This document shows positions 36,574-45,082 of a stretch of DNA of 64,000 nucleotides, in pieces (within the stretch, counting starts at the first letter, position 1; each line of letters opens with the position of its first letter). The stretch spans positions 992,001 through 1,056,000 of the forward strand of contig NZ_BMHP01000001.1 of the NCBI RefSeq assembly GCF_014641075.1. Direction: 5' to 3'. The notes under the pieces are model-generated. The model made no database searches, was not told the origin of the DNA, and worked only from the letters and a program-made list of their open reading frames with translations. The translations under genes were made by a program, and so were the position numbers. Origin of the DNA: Paenibacillus nasutitermitis (lineage in GTDB: Bacteria > Bacillota > Bacilli > Paenibacillales > Paenibacillaceae).

Positions 36574-37584
36574 TTATTCCACCGGCTTGGAGGTGGCGAC
36601 GGTAATGGTACGGAAGGAATGCAATTCTTTTCCCGTCCTGTCACCATCCTGGTAAGGCCGGACAGCCGTATAGAAATGATACAGAACATCGTTATAATAG
36701 AGGATGCTGGCCTTGTGGGCATGGATCTCGTCCAGGGATCCGATATAGCCGGACTCTAGTATGGGCCTGTCATGCTTGCGCCAATGAAGGAGATCCGCGG
36801 AGAAAGCAAGCCCTTCCTGGGCATGAACGCCATCAAATCCGAAATAGAAATTCAACCAAAGATCGCCATCCCGGCAAATGTAAGGATCGGAGACAAATTT
36901 ACTGTCCCACTGGCGTACCGATATCTGGAGAATAGGGTTATGGTCAAACCTGGTCCATTCCAGCAGATTTTGTGAGACGGCTGCTCCGGTCTGTTCGGCC
37001 CATGCCCCATGAGTCAGGTTCTTGGCATTATAGAAGAGATAAAACTTGTCTTCATGTTCGATCAGGCAAGCTTTGTACAGACCGCCTTTCTCCCAATCGT
37101 CACCATCCTTCCAGGTGAATACAGGTTCCGCAAGTTTATGCCATTCCAGCAAATTCTCATCCTCGCACCAGGCCAGCCCGATTTCGGCTGCTCCTTCTTC
37201 ATAGCCAGGGGAAGGGTAAGAATGATAGACCATCCAATAGCGGTCATTAATTTTCTTAAGCTGAGGCAGCTCATACAGATCATTGGATTGTTTGAGAATC
37301 CATGTCCCGGCCGCTCCGATCCGGTCCCAGCGATCCGAGTCTTCGCGCCCCAGAATGACACCTTGAAAGGACCAGTCCAGCAGGTTGTCACTGACGGCTA
37401 GAGCGGTTTGATAACCATCTCCGTCAAAGCCTACATAGGTCATATAGAAGCGGCCGCGATGAAAAAAAACGAAAGGAACATCCACGGCAAGGCTGTCGAA
37501 ACGGCCCTTCATGCCAGATCCCGTAAGAACCGGGCGTCCCAATTTGTAAGGGGTGGCGTACTTTTCAACCTCTGATTTATTCAT
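36574..37584 (-). CDS. GH43-like five-bladed beta-propeller glycosidase
   Basis: A 336-residue cytoplasmic protein resembling glycoside hydrolases of the GH43/GH130 type five-bladed propeller group. Repeated blade motifs are DVPFVFFHRGRFYMTYVGFDG near 30, GAAGTWILKQ near 76, INDRYWMVYHSYP near 97, KFYLFYNAKN near 165, and KFVSDPYICRDGDLWLNFYFG near 210, each with the aromatic turns of this fold. The catalytic acids cannot be assigned with certainty. The ATG at 37584 follows AAGGAGAG; an upstream ATG at 37620 has no ribosome site. It is a single gene between the CUT1 locus and the spermidine-synthase-like gene and probably hydrolyses an imported oligosaccharide such as an arabino- or xylo-oligosaccharide. 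Confidence 0.75.
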   Translation of the reverse strand: MNKSEVEKYATPYKLGRPVLTGSGMKGRFDSLAVDVPFVFFHRGRFYMTYVGFDGDGYQTALAVSDNLLDWSFQGVILGREDSDRWDRIGAAGTWILKQSNDLYELPQLKKINDRYWMVYHSYPSPGYEEGAAEIGLAWCEDENLLEWHKLAEPVFTWKDGDDWEKGGLYKACLIEHEDKFYLFYNAKNLTHGAWAEQTGAAVSQNLLEWTRFDHNPILQISVRQWDSKFVSDPYICRDGDLWLNFYFGFDGVHAQEGLAFSADLLHWRKHDRPILESGYIGSLDEIHAHKASILYYNDVLYHFYTAVRPYQDGDRTGKELHSFRTITVATSKPVE

Positions 37585-37687
37585 CTTTTCTCTCCTTAAT
37601 GTGCATTTTCCGTTCTTCATTCAGGTGTTGCAAGAACAAGATATCATAGTTATATTTAACCTGATATAACAGGATCAGATTTAAAGT

Positions 37688-37754
37688 TGACATTATCCGA
37701 CATTAGGGATAGTGCCGTATACAGAGCGACGAGAGTGAGCTAGGGATAATGTCA
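37688..37754. repeat. Inverted repeat in the leader of the spermidine-synthase-like gene
   Basis: TGACATTATCC (37688-37698) and GGATAATGTCA (37744-37754) are perfect inverted copies 45 bases apart, and the left arm overlaps a TTGACA hexamer (37687-37692). The region could be an operator pair or a structured leader just before the gene at 37776. Confidence 0.6.
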
Positions 37755-37775
37755 GACTAACAAGGAAGCGTTTAT

Positions 37776-38543
37776 ATGCATCAGTTGGACAAGGAATCCG
37801 GCGGATTTCAGGAGATCGTCGTCTATGAAGCAGCCCAGCTGTTTGGAGAGACTGGAAAATTCCGCTTTCTCCAGTTTTCGGACCAGGCCGTCCAGGGCGC
37901 TGTCGACCTGAATAATCCCGGGCGTATCGTGCTTGAATATCCAAGAGCAATCATACATGTAATGGAATGCAACCGTCCGTCATTTGAGAATGTATTCATG
38001 ATCGGGCACGGAATCGGCACCATCGCCAGCCATTACCCCGACAAACGGTTTAAAGTAGCAGAAATCGACGGGAATGTCGTGGAGTTAAGCAGGCGTTATT
38101 TTGATTACCGGGCAGATAATGTTGAGATTGGGGACGGGAGGCACCTGCTCGGGAAGGAAGAGGCAGGCAGGCTGGATTACATCATTGTGGATGCCTTCAC
38201 CCGGAAGGGCACACCTACGCATCTGACTTCGCTGGAGTTTATGAAGCTGACCAATGAAAAGCTTGGCTCCCGGGGCTCGCTTATCATGAACTTGATGGGC
38301 AAACCAAAGGGCGACCGGTTAATCAATGCGATTTATTCGACGCTTGGCGAAATCTATCCCTATCGAACGGCTTTGTCCCTGCGGGGCGCGGGGGAGGAGT
38401 TGCGGAATATTATTGTTGTTGGAAGCTCAGGCGCCATCGAATGCGATTCACGTGAGTTGGCAGGGTTTGAAGTTATTGAATTGGATGAAGGACATATCAT
38501 TTGGGATAGTCCGCACGGAGATTTCCTTGAAAGAATCTTCTGA
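37776..38543 (+). CDS. Spermidine-synthase-like protein
   Basis: A 255-residue Rossmann-fold protein of the spermidine synthase/methyltransferase-like superfamily. The nucleotide-binding motif GHGIGT lies at 77-82, the acidic AEID at 95-98, GDGRHLL at 119-125 and DYIIVDAF at 134-141, all in the expected order. Polyamine synthase activity needs decarboxylated S-adenosylmethionine; no speD or speA gene is nearby, so it may be a related orphan methyltransferase-like protein instead. AAGGAAG precedes the ATG. An inverted repeat lies in its leader and a hairpin after it. Confidence 0.72.
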   Translation: MHQLDKESGGFQEIVVYEAAQLFGETGKFRFLQFSDQAVQGAVDLNNPGRIVLEYPRAIIHVMECNRPSFENVFMIGHGIGTIASHYPDKRFKVAEIDGNVVELSRRYFDYRADNVEIGDGRHLLGKEEAGRLDYIIVDAFTRKGTPTHLTSLEFMKLTNEKLGSRGSLIMNLMGKPKGDRLINAIYSTLGEIYPYRTALSLRGAGEELRNIIVVGSSGAIECDSRELAGFEVIELDEGHIIWDSPHGDFLERIF

Positions 38544-38561
38544 CTTTAGGGTGTAGAATAC

Positions 38562-38593
38562 AAGCCCAAAGAGCAATAAAACTCTCCGGGCTT
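38562..38593. terminator. Hairpin between converging genes
   Basis: AAGCCC pairs with GGGCTT, with an inner GAG/CTC, between the spermidine-synthase-like gene (plus) and the riboswitch-linked gene (minus). There is no clear T run on either side, so it is a weak terminator. Confidence 0.45.
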
Positions 38594-38623
38594 CAACTAC
38601 AATTGTAAATAGTGGGTTGGATT

Positions 38624-39034
38624 CTAGAACAAACTAATATAAGAAGAAGCACGGTCAAACAATACGGATTTTATCGCTGACAGATTATATCCGGGATTGA
38701 TTTTCAACTGCTCTAGGGCGGTAGAGACCAGTACGCTTTGCAAGGTTTCTTCATGGTAATACTTCAGTAACAAACCGGGATTGCAGGGCTCCGTGGAACC
38801 CAGGATGTCCCGGAAACGGCTGGACCATGTAATCCAGTCCGCAGGCTTTTGCCAATTTTCGAGCACCATATCGCTCCATGCTTGACCGGTGTTTGCAGTC
38901 AGGAACAGGATGACCTGATAGCGGATCCATTTGTTGTCATTGAGGGCCACAACAAACAGTTCCATCCTTTTGATTTGAACAATCTGTAAGCGGAGTTCCG
39001 GTTCAGACAGGGGGTCAACGGTTTGAACAGACAT
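38624..39034 (-). CDS. Unknown 136-residue protein under a c-di-AMP riboswitch
   Basis: A 136-residue protein I do not recognise. It has no signal peptide, no membrane segment and no familiar motif; it is predicted to be mixed alpha/beta with a Trp-rich middle (TGQAWSDMVLENWQKPADWITW). The ATG at 39034 is chosen because GGGAGAG lies upstream and because the longer open frame reads straight through the c-di-AMP riboswitch at 39058-39199, which is RNA structure and not coding. Position directly after the aptamer makes it a target of c-di-AMP control, like potassium-transport and cell-wall genes in other Firmicutes. It has no partner gene on the minus strand; the kdp operon lies on the opposite strand. 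Confidence 0.7.
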   Translation of the reverse strand: MSVQTVDPLSEPELRLQIVQIKRMELFVVALNDNKWIRYQVILFLTANTGQAWSDMVLENWQKPADWITWSSRFRDILGSTEPCNPGLLLKYYHEETLQSVLVSTALEQLKINPGYNLSAIKSVLFDRASSYISLF

Positions 39035-39057
39035 TTTTAAATTCTCTCCCTTTTTTT

Positions 39058-39199
39058 CGTTTACGAGGTTAGCTGTCGGATTCGGACGAGAGAGCCGCCC
39101 TGCCAGAGCCGTTAAGCATCCGGCTTCACCCCTTGAATGAAAGATTTTCCAGTCGTTCACATGGTTCCCCCGCTGCTTCCTTTGGAAGCATTCAACGAA
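39058..39199 (-). promoter_or_regulatory. c-di-AMP riboswitch (ydaO-yuaA type), minus strand
   Basis: The minus strand shows the conserved blocks of the ydaO aptamer in order: CGTTGAATGC at the 5' end, GCGGGGGAACC, AAGGGGTGAAGCC, CAGGGCGGCTCTC and CCGAATCCGACAGCTAACC followed by TCGTAAACG, whose last bases pair with the 5' end. It lies between a promoter (39231-39259) and the gene at 38624-39034. There are only about 24 bases from the aptamer end to the start codon and no terminator, so control is probably at translation. Confidence 0.9.
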
Positions 39200-39230
39200 T
39201 AAATGATAGCCGTGATCAGGCTTGCCATTT

Positions 39231-39259
39231 ATCATATTCCGTTCCTATTATTCTGTAAA
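39231..39259 (-). promoter_or_regulatory. Promoter of the riboswitch-controlled unknown gene
   Basis: Minus-strand TTTACA (39259-39254) and TATGAT (39236-39231) are 17 bases apart, about 30 bases before the aptamer. Both hexamers are identical to those of the kdp promoter at 39539-39568. Confidence 0.7.
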
Positions 39260-39538
39260 ATGAACCGCAGCCTGATAAACACGCCATAACCCCATATTTT
39301 TCATTTACAGTGAATATAAGTGGCTAAAACCAGTCATTTTGCGTAATTCCTCGTTCCCTCTCCATGTATCTTCTGCTCTGCTCCAAGCCCGTAGTACTGT
39401 TGATTTCTGTATTTGCAGAGATTTAGAAAACGGACGAAAGACTGCGCTAGAAGGGGGATGGAGGATTAATGACTACTTGGAAGCGCTTAAAAAGAGGCGC
39501 AATGATGTTTTTTATGCGGATTTGTGTTCTGGACATGC

Positions 39539-39568
39539 TTTACACACCGTATGAGTGGGGAGTATGAT
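39539..39568 (+). promoter_or_regulatory. kdp operon promoter
   Basis: TTTACA (39539-39544) and TATGAT (39563-39568) are separated by 18 bases and lie about 35 bases before the first aptamer. The stretch 39260-39538 between the two opposing promoters shows no supported gene. Confidence 0.7.
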
Positions 39569-39603
39569 TCATATCGTGCTAAGCAACATATATCCATTTT
39601 TTG

Positions 39604-39780
39604 ATCGCTGAGTTTCCGCCCTCGGGCGGAAAGCGGGGGAACCATAGAAGCGCTGCCGGATTCCGATGTGAGAGTCGGACACTGGCAGCGCAGGGGTGAA
39701 TCGTTGTGTGAGTGTCATGAAACTCATGCAATGTAGGGCGACTCTCACCGCCCGAATCCGACAGCTAACCTCGTAAGCGC
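39604..39780 (+). promoter_or_regulatory. c-di-AMP riboswitch 1 of a tandem pair before kdp
   Basis: ydaO-yuaA aptamer with CGCTGAGTTTCCGCC at the 5' end, AGCGGGGGAACC, AGGGGTGAATC, TAGGGCGACTCTC, and CCGAATCCGACAGCTAACC plus TCGTAAGCG at the 3' end pairing back to the 5' CGCT. A variable hairpin with GCGCTGCC/GGCAGCGC arms sits in the middle. In known members c-di-AMP binding turns expression off. A terminator follows at 39824. Confidence 0.92.
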
Positions 39781-39823
39781 AGGTGGAGAGAGGAATGGTG
39801 AACGAAGTGATCGATTAAATTCG

Positions 39824-39857
39824 ACCGCAGAGCGTCACGTGCCTCTGCGGTTTTTTG
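39824..39857 (+). terminator. Expression-platform terminator of riboswitch 1
   Basis: CCGCAGAG (39825-39832) pairs with CTCTGCGG (39843-39850) and runs into six T. It lies 45 bases after aptamer 1 and before aptamer 2. Confidence 0.88.
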
Positions 39858-39895
39858 TTGTATAGATTTTTGTATAAAACATTGAATTTGTTTCA

Positions 39896-40058
39896 TTCGC
39901 TGAATATTGCGCAGCAGCTGCAGTAACGGGGGAACCAACGACTGTCCTCGTCCAGTGGGACGAATGCTACGGTCACGGGGTGAATCATCCGGCATTCCAA
40001 AATGCCGGGCGTAGGGCGACTCTCATGCCCGAATCCGACAGCTAACCTCGTAAGCGTA
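39896..40058 (+). promoter_or_regulatory. c-di-AMP riboswitch 2 of a tandem pair before kdp
   Basis: A second full ydaO-yuaA aptamer: CGCTGAATATTGC at the 5' end, ACGGGGGAACC, CGGGGTGAATC, GTAGGGCGACTCTC and the same 3' block as riboswitch 1 (CCGAATCCGACAGCTAACC, then TCGTAAGCG). The conserved core is identical to aptamer 1 while the variable stems differ, so it is an independent aptamer and not a sequencing duplicate. A terminator follows at 40104. Confidence 0.92.
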
Positions 40059-40103
40059 CGGGAGAGGCAACACTTATCGCGAGCGATCAGGACAATGTCT
40101 TGG

Positions 40104-40153
40104 TCAAAGAAGCCGCAGGTAAAGGTTACTCTTTTCCTAAGGCTTCTTTTTTG
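40104..40153 (+). terminator. Expression-platform terminator of riboswitch 2
   Basis: AAAGAAGCC (40106-40114) pairs with GGCTTCTTT (40141-40149) across a 26-base loop and continues into T. It is the last barrier before the kdp genes. Confidence 0.85.
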
Positions 40154-40187
40154 TTGCCTTCTTCCTGTGAATCTGGAGGAGAAACGT

Positions 40188-40319
40188 ATGGAACAACAGC
40201 TAATAATGGTGGCAGCATCGACCGAAGCGGGAGGAAATTCGTACGGCTGCTGTTATCGCTGCCTGTATTGTGCGCATGCAATCCGGAGAAGTCGGGTTCT
40301 TGCTCAGCCGTTTGAATGA
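40188..40319 (+). CDS. Possible 43-residue leader ORF before kdp
   Basis: An ATG at 40188 preceded by a perfect GGAGGAG opens a 43-codon frame ending at 40319. The peptide (MEQQLIMVAASTEAGG...) is not recognised and carries several Cys. The other two frames contain hints of a degraded protein (LLLSLPVLCAC in one, IRTAAVIAACIVRMQSG in another), so it could be a decayed gene rather than a real leader peptide. It is positioned between the last terminator and the small kdp genes. Confidence 0.35.
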   Translation: MEQQLIMVAASTEAGGNSYGCCYRCLYCAHAIRRSRVLAQPFE

Positions 40320-40342
40320 TCAACCATAAAGGGAGTGCTGAT

Positions 40343-40453
40343 ATGCTGGATGTTTGGATGACTTTGACTTTGTTTGTATGCTTCCTTCTTATCGCTGGAT
40401 TTATGATCTGGTGCGGCAAGTCGATCGATGAGTCGGAGGGAGAACGCTCATGA
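40343..40453 (+). CDS. Small membrane protein upstream of kdpF
   Basis: A 36-residue peptide with one hydrophobic helix (about residues 4-24, WMTLTLFVCFLLIAGFMIW) and a charged tail (KSIDESEGERS). GGGAG lies before the ATG. Its stop overlaps the kdpF start in an ATGA, so it is translated with kdpF and probably belongs to the Kdp system. I do not recognise it; KdpF-like helper peptides are the nearest idea. Confidence 0.6.
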   Translation: MLDVWMTLTLFVCFLLIAGFMIWCGKSIDESEGERS

Positions 40454-40527
40454 CGGTAGTATTGATTTTTACAGGTGCGTTGCTGATCTACCTGGTGTAT
40501 GCCCTGCTGCATCCGGAGAAATATTAA
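40450..40527 (+). CDS. kdpF: Potassium-transporting ATPase KdpF subunit
   Basis: A 25-residue single-helix peptide (VVLIFTGALLIYLVYALLHPEKY) ending in the characteristic YALLHPEKY tail of KdpF, a small subunit that stabilises the KdpABC complex in the membrane. It is missed by length-limited gene finders. It overlaps the preceding small gene by four bases and lies 94 bases before kdpA, in its normal place at the head of the operon. Confidence 0.88.
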   Translation: MTVVLIFTGALLIYLVYALLHPEKY

Positions 40528-40621
40528 ATGAAATATAGACCGGTGAATGACGTTTTTGCATGAGCAGCCAGATTTTTTCAGCGGACGTTTAGAGTCGATT
40601 AAGCCCCAAGGAGGAACGGCT

Positions 40622-42301
40622 ATGGATATATTGCAAATTGTGATTGTGATCGGCATTCTGATGCTGATTGCCAAACCGCTCGGGAATTATTTGTATCTTG
40701 TATTCTCGAATGAACCTAATCGCACAGACAAGGTGTTCGGTCCGGTGGAAAAAGTGATTTATATGATCATGGGACTCAAGAACAGGGCAGGGATGAGCTG
40801 GAAGAAGTACGCCATCAGCTTTGTCACCATCAACTTCGTACTTGTAGCGATCAGCTACGTGCTGCTGAGAGTGCAAAGCGGCTTGCCGGCAAATCCAAAC
40901 GGAATCGGCAATATGGAGCCAACGCTCGTACTGAATACTATCGTCAGCTTCATGACCAATACGAATCTTCAGCATTATAGCGGTGAAACGGGGCTGACGT
41001 ATTTCTCGCAAATGGCGGTCATCATGATGATGATGTTCACATCGGCGGCGACCGGCTTCTCGGTTGCAGTCGCTTTTGTAAGAGGCATCACAAGAAAAGG
41101 CAAGACGATAGGAAACTTCTTCGAGGACTTCGTCAAAGCGCACACACGGATTTTCTTCCCGTTGGCGGTTATCGTCACGCTGGTGCTGGTTGCGCTGCAG
41201 GTGCCGCAAACGCTCGGTCCAGCCTTGTCCGTCGTTACGCTTGAAGGTGTGACCCAGCAGATCGCAATCGGGCCTATTGCTTCATTGGAATCGATCAAGC
41301 ATTTGGGCACCAACGGAGGCGGGTTCTTAGGCGCCAACTCGGCGCATCCATTCGAGAATCCAAGGCCGCTTACAAATGTTATCGAGATTTTGTCGATGTG
41401 GTCGATACCTGCTGCACTTCCATTTATGTACGTTAGATTTGCAAAAAGCCGCAAGCAGGGCTGGGTTATTTTCTCATCCATGATGATCCTGTTCCTTGTA
41501 TTCCTCACTGTCGCCTATACGGCTGAAAAAAGCGGCAATCCGGTGCTGAACGGGCTTGGGATCGATACCTCACAGGGCAGTATGGAAGGTAAGGAGGTAC
41601 GCTTCGGGATTGCACAGTCTGCCTTATTTACGACAGTTACAACAGCGGCGACAACAGGAACAGTCAATAATATGCACGATACGCTTACACCTCTTGGCGG
41701 TCTTGTACCGCTTGGGGAGATGATGCTTAACGTCGTGTTCGGGGGCAAAGGCGTCGGGCTGGTCAATATGCTGATGTATGCCATTCTTGCCGTGTTTATC
41801 TGCGGCCTGATGGTCGGGCGAACGCCAGAGTTTCTCGGCCGTAAAATTGAGCCAAGGGAAATGAAGCTGATCGCGATCGCTATTCTGGTGCATCCGTTTA
41901 TTATTCTGGTACCGACGGCCGTAGCCTTTCTTACCGATCTCGGAAAAGGGGCAATTTCGAATCCAGGCTTCCACGGCATTTCACAGGTCCTGTACGAATA
42001 CACCTCTTCCGCGGCTAATAACGGTTCGGGATTTGAAGGACTTGCAGATAATACGCCGTTCTGGAATATTTCCACTGGCCTTGTCATGTTCTTCGGAAGG
42101 TATATTTCGATGATTGCGATGCTGGCCGTTGCCGGGTCGCTGACCCGCAAGCAATGGGTGCCGGAGACGATCGGAACGTTCCGCACGGACAATGCGCTGT
42201 TTACGTTCTTATTGATCGGGACTGTGGTTCTGATCGGCGCTCTGACCTTCCTGCCAGTTATCGTCATGGGACCGATCGCCGAGTATTTGACAATTCGTTA
42301 G
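40622..42301 (+). CDS. kdpA: Potassium-transporting ATPase subunit A
   Basis: KdpA, 559 residues, the potassium-channel-like subunit that selects and passes K+ through the inner membrane. Start at ATG 40622 with AGGAGG immediately upstream (an in-frame ATG at 40547 is rejected). About ten hydrophobic segments and the filter-region motifs such as [19 protein letters not shown] near 230-248 and [13 protein letters not shown] near 460 are all present. It lies downstream of two c-di-AMP riboswitches, so high c-di-AMP should shut it off. Confidence 0.95.
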   Translation: MDILQIVIVIGILMLIAKPLGNYLYLVFSNEPNRTDKVFGPVEKVIYMIMGLKNRAGMSWKKYAISFVTINFVLVAISYVLLRVQSGLPANPNGIGNMEPTLVLNTIVSFMTNTNLQHYSGETGLTYFSQMAVIMMMMFTSAATGFSVAVAFVRGITRKGKTIGNFFEDFVKAHTRIFFPLAVIVTLVLVALQVPQTLGPALSVVTLEGVTQQIAIGPIASLESIKHLGTNGGGFLGANSAHPFENPRPLTNVIEILSMWSIPAALPFMYVRFAKSRKQGWVIFSSMMILFLVFLTVAYTAEKSGNPVLNGLGIDTSQGSMEGKEVRFGIAQSALFTTVTTAATTGTVNNMHDTLTPLGGLVPLGEMMLNVVFGGKGVGLVNMLMYAILAVFICGLMVGRTPEFLGRKIEPREMKLIAIAILVHPFIILVPTAVAFLTDLGKGAISNPGFHGISQVLYEYTSSAANNGSGFEGLADNTPFWNISTGLVMFFGRYISMIAMLAVAGSLTRKQWVPETIGTFRTDNALFTFLLIGTVVLIGALTFLPVIVMGPIAEYLTIR

Positions 42302-42323
42302 AAGGAAATGGGGTGAGCCGAGA

Positions 42324-44357
42324 ATGAATGGAAATCGTAATAAAAGTATGTTTTCTGGCGATCTTGTCGCCCAAGCGCTAAAAGCCAGCGTAATCAAGCT
42401 GAATCCTGCAGTCATGATCAAGAATCCTGTCATGTTTGTCGTTGAAATCGGCACCGTCATTGTGCTGCTGATGACGATATTCCCGGGATATTTTGAATCA
42501 AGGGATCGCATCGGCTTCAATTTGACGGTGTTTGTGATCCTGCTGTTTACCGTGCTGTTCGCCAACTTCGCAGAGGCTTTGGCTGAGGGGCGGGGCAAGG
42601 CGCAGGCGGATTCGCTTAAGAAAACCAAGCAGGAAATTATGGCCAACAAGGTTGTAAGCGGCGGCATCAAAATCGTCCCCTCCACCGAGCTTCGCAAAGG
42701 GGATATCGTTATTGTCTCGCAAGGGGAGATGATTCCCGGTGACGGCGAAGTCATCGAGGGTCTCGCATCTGTTGATGAATCGGCGATTACAGGCGAATCT
42801 GCACCTGTCATCAAGGAGGCCGGCGGCGACTTCAACTCCGTTACCGGCGGAACTAGGGTTGTCAGCGACCGCATCAACGTACGGATTACAAGCGATCCCG
42901 GCGAAACGTTCATCGACCGGATGATCGCGCTGGTCGAGGGGGCGAAGCGGCAGAAAACGCCGAATGAAATTGCCTTGAATACGCTGCTGATCAGCTTGAC
43001 GCTTATTTTTCTTATTGTCGTCGTAACGCTAGGGCCCATTGCTTCCTATGTGAATGTCGATCTGGAAATTCCGGTTCTCATCGCTTTGCTCGTCTGCCTC
43101 ATACCGACGACAATCGGGGGACTGTTATCGGCGATCGGCATCGCCGGTATGGATCGGGTCACGCAGTTTAATATTCTGGCGATGTCCGGCAAAGCGGTGG
43201 AAGCCGCCGGCGACATAAATACGATGATTTTGGATAAAACAGGGACTATCACTTTCGGTAACCGGATGGCCAGCGAAATCGTCCCGGTGGGCGAGACGAA
43301 TGTGAACGATACGGCCGCCTGGGCGGCAATCGCCTCAGTACAGGATGAAACGCCGGAAGGCCGTTCCGTACTGGAATGGATGAAGAAGAACGATAAAAAG
43401 TATGATGCTTCGCTTGGCGAAGGCGGAAGCTTTGTGGAATTCAAAGCGGAAACCCGGATGAGCGGTATCGATCTGAAGGATGGCCGCAACGTGCGCAAAG
43501 GAGCGGTCGACGCGATCCGCAAATGGGTGCTTGCCCAGGGTGGTGTTATTCCGGCGGATCTGAGTAAGCAGGCTGACCGCATTTCCTCTGCGGGCGGCAC
43601 GCCGCTGGCAGTAGCAGTTGACAAAGAAATCTTCGGATTGATTTATTTGAAGGATACCGTGAAGCCCGGTATGCGGGAACGCTTCGAGCAGCTTCGGGCC
43701 ATGGGCATCAGGACGATCATGTGTACGGGTGATAACCCCCTGACGGCGGCTACGATTGCCAGGGAAGCGGGCGTCGACGATTTCATCGCGGAGAGCACGC
43801 CCGAAGACAAGATTGCCGTTATCCGCCGGGAGCAGGCCGAAGGCAAGCTGGTTGCCATGACAGGAGACGGCACGAATGACGCGCCCGCACTTGCGCAGGC
43901 GGATGTCGGTCTTGCGATGAACAGCGGCACGACAGCCGCCAAGGAAGCGGCGAATATGGTCGATCTCGACTCCGACCCTTCGAAGATTATTGAAGTGGTG
44001 GCAATCGGGAAGCAGCTGCTGATGACCCGCGGAGCATTGACTACGTTCAGCATTGCCAATGACGTTGCCAAATATTTCGCTATCATTCCGGCAATGTTCA
44101 TGCTGGCCATTCCGGAGATGGATGCTTTGAACGTGATGCGGCTGGGTTCTCCGCTGTCAGCGGTATTGTCGGCCTTGATCTTCAATGCGATCATCATCCC
44201 GCTGCTCATCCCGCTGGCCATGAAAGGCGTCGCTTATCGCCCGATGAGCGCTTCGCGGCTTCTCAGCCGCAACCTGTTCATCTATGGATTGGGCGGAATA
44301 ATTGCTCCGTTTATTGGTATAAAATTGATTGATTGGATCGTTCATGTGTGGATCTGA
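42324..44357 (+). CDS. kdpB: Potassium-transporting ATPase subunit B
   Basis: KdpB, 677 residues, the P-type ATPase that energises uptake. The actuator TGES loop is AITGESAPV near 154, the phosphorylated Asp304 is in DKTGTIT, and the nucleotide and hinge motifs [10 protein letters not shown] near 515 are in place. It follows kdpA by 22 bases with GGGGTGAG as ribosome site. It forms the KdpFABC complex with its neighbours, used when external K+ is low. Confidence 0.96.
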   Translation: MNGNRNKSMFSGDLVAQALKASVIKLNPAVMIKNPVMFVVEIGTVIVLLMTIFPGYFESRDRIGFNLTVFVILLFTVLFANFAEALAEGRGKAQADSLKKTKQEIMANKVVSGGIKIVPSTELRKGDIVIVSQGEMIPGDGEVIEGLASVDESAITGESAPVIKEAGGDFNSVTGGTRVVSDRINVRITSDPGETFIDRMIALVEGAKRQKTPNEIALNTLLISLTLIFLIVVVTLGPIASYVNVDLEIPVLIALLVCLIPTTIGGLLSAIGIAGMDRVTQFNILAMSGKAVEAAGDINTMILDKTGTITFGNRMASEIVPVGETNVNDTAAWAAIASVQDETPEGRSVLEWMKKNDKKYDASLGEGGSFVEFKAETRMSGIDLKDGRNVRKGAVDAIRKWVLAQGGVIPADLSKQADRISSAGGTPLAVAVDKEIFGLIYLKDTVKPGMRERFEQLRAMGIRTIMCTGDNPLTAATIAREAGVDDFIAESTPEDKIAVIRREQAEGKLVAMTGDGTNDAPALAQADVGLAMNSGTTAAKEAANMVDLDSDPSKIIEVVAIGKQLLMTRGALTTFSIANDVAKYFAIIPAMFMLAIPEMDALNVMRLGSPLSAVLSALIFNAIIIPLLIPLAMKGVAYRPMSASRLLSRNLFIYGLGGIIAPFIGIKLIDWIVHVWI

Positions 44358-44404
44358 CGAACGGGGCCAGGTTACAAACTCAAATAGAAAGAAGGAATCG
44401 TACC

Positions 44405-45019
44405 ATGAGTGTACCACTTACGGATAACGGGAATGACAATCAGTCCGGAGGATCGGTTTTTCTGATTGCCCTGCGGGCCGGCGTGCTGTTCATCGTGCTT
44501 TGCGGAATTGTGTATCCGCTTGTCAGCACGGGGCTTGCGCAGCTGTTGTTTCCCGCCCAGGCGAACGGGAGTCTGCTGAAGGATAAAGACGGTCATGTAG
44601 TCGGCTCCGAATTAATCGGCCAGAACTTTACGGATTTGAGCTATTTTCAAGGACGCGTATCCAGTATTGAATATAAAGCGGAGGCTTCAGGATCCAATAA
44701 CTATGCTCCATCCAATCCGGATATGCTGGCGCGGATGAAGGCTTCGAACGAGCAGTGGCAAAAAGATAACCCGGATGTGCCGCTTGCGCAGCTGCCGCTT
44801 GCCCTGGTGACCAACTCGGGTTCGGGTCTCGATCCCGATATTACCCCGCAATCAGCCCTGGTTCAGATTCCCAGAATCAGCAAGCTGACCGGCATTTCCG
44901 CTCAGGAACTTGAGTCCTTGGTCAATGAGCATACGATTGACCGGGACTTGGGCATATTCGGCGATAAGCGGATCAACGTGCTGAAGCTCAATCTGGCTTT
45001 GTCGGAGCTGAAGAAATAA
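44405..45019 (+). CDS. kdpC: Potassium-transporting ATPase subunit C
   Basis: KdpC, 204 residues, with one N-terminal membrane helix (about 22-42) and a periplasmic-side domain. Conserved blocks GQNFTDLSYFQGRVSS near 72, NYAPSNPDM near 98 and VTNSGSGLDPDITP near 137 are present. The ATG at 44405 follows AAGGA; an earlier in-frame ATG at 44333 overlaps kdpB and is rejected. It completes the Kdp complex. Confidence 0.95.
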   Translation: MSVPLTDNGNDNQSGGSVFLIALRAGVLFIVLCGIVYPLVSTGLAQLLFPAQANGSLLKDKDGHVVGSELIGQNFTDLSYFQGRVSSIEYKAEASGSNNYAPSNPDMLARMKASNEQWQKDNPDVPLAQLPLALVTNSGSGLDPDITPQSALVQIPRISKLTGISAQELESLVNEHTIDRDLGIFGDKRINVLKLNLALSELKK

Positions 45020-45082
45020 TCATTAAACCGTACCCAGTCCGATAGGCGTTCCACGGACGGGGCAGCGGGAGGGGGCGGATAC

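Noticed and set aside
39035-39235. N-terminal extension of the 136-residue protein on the minus strand
   Set aside because: The added frame translates the conserved bases of the c-di-AMP aptamer, so the true start is at 39034.
39339-39554. 71-residue plus-strand frame between the riboswitches
   Set aside because: No ribosome site, no recognisable protein features, and it overlaps the predicted kdp promoter.
40002-40319. 105-residue frame through riboswitch 2
   Set aside because: It reads through the aptamer core and terminator; only the part from 40188 has a ribosome site.
41515-43039. Long minus-strand frames opposite kdpA and kdpB
   Set aside because: They are antisense shadows created by codon bias of conserved kdp genes and have no ribosome sites.
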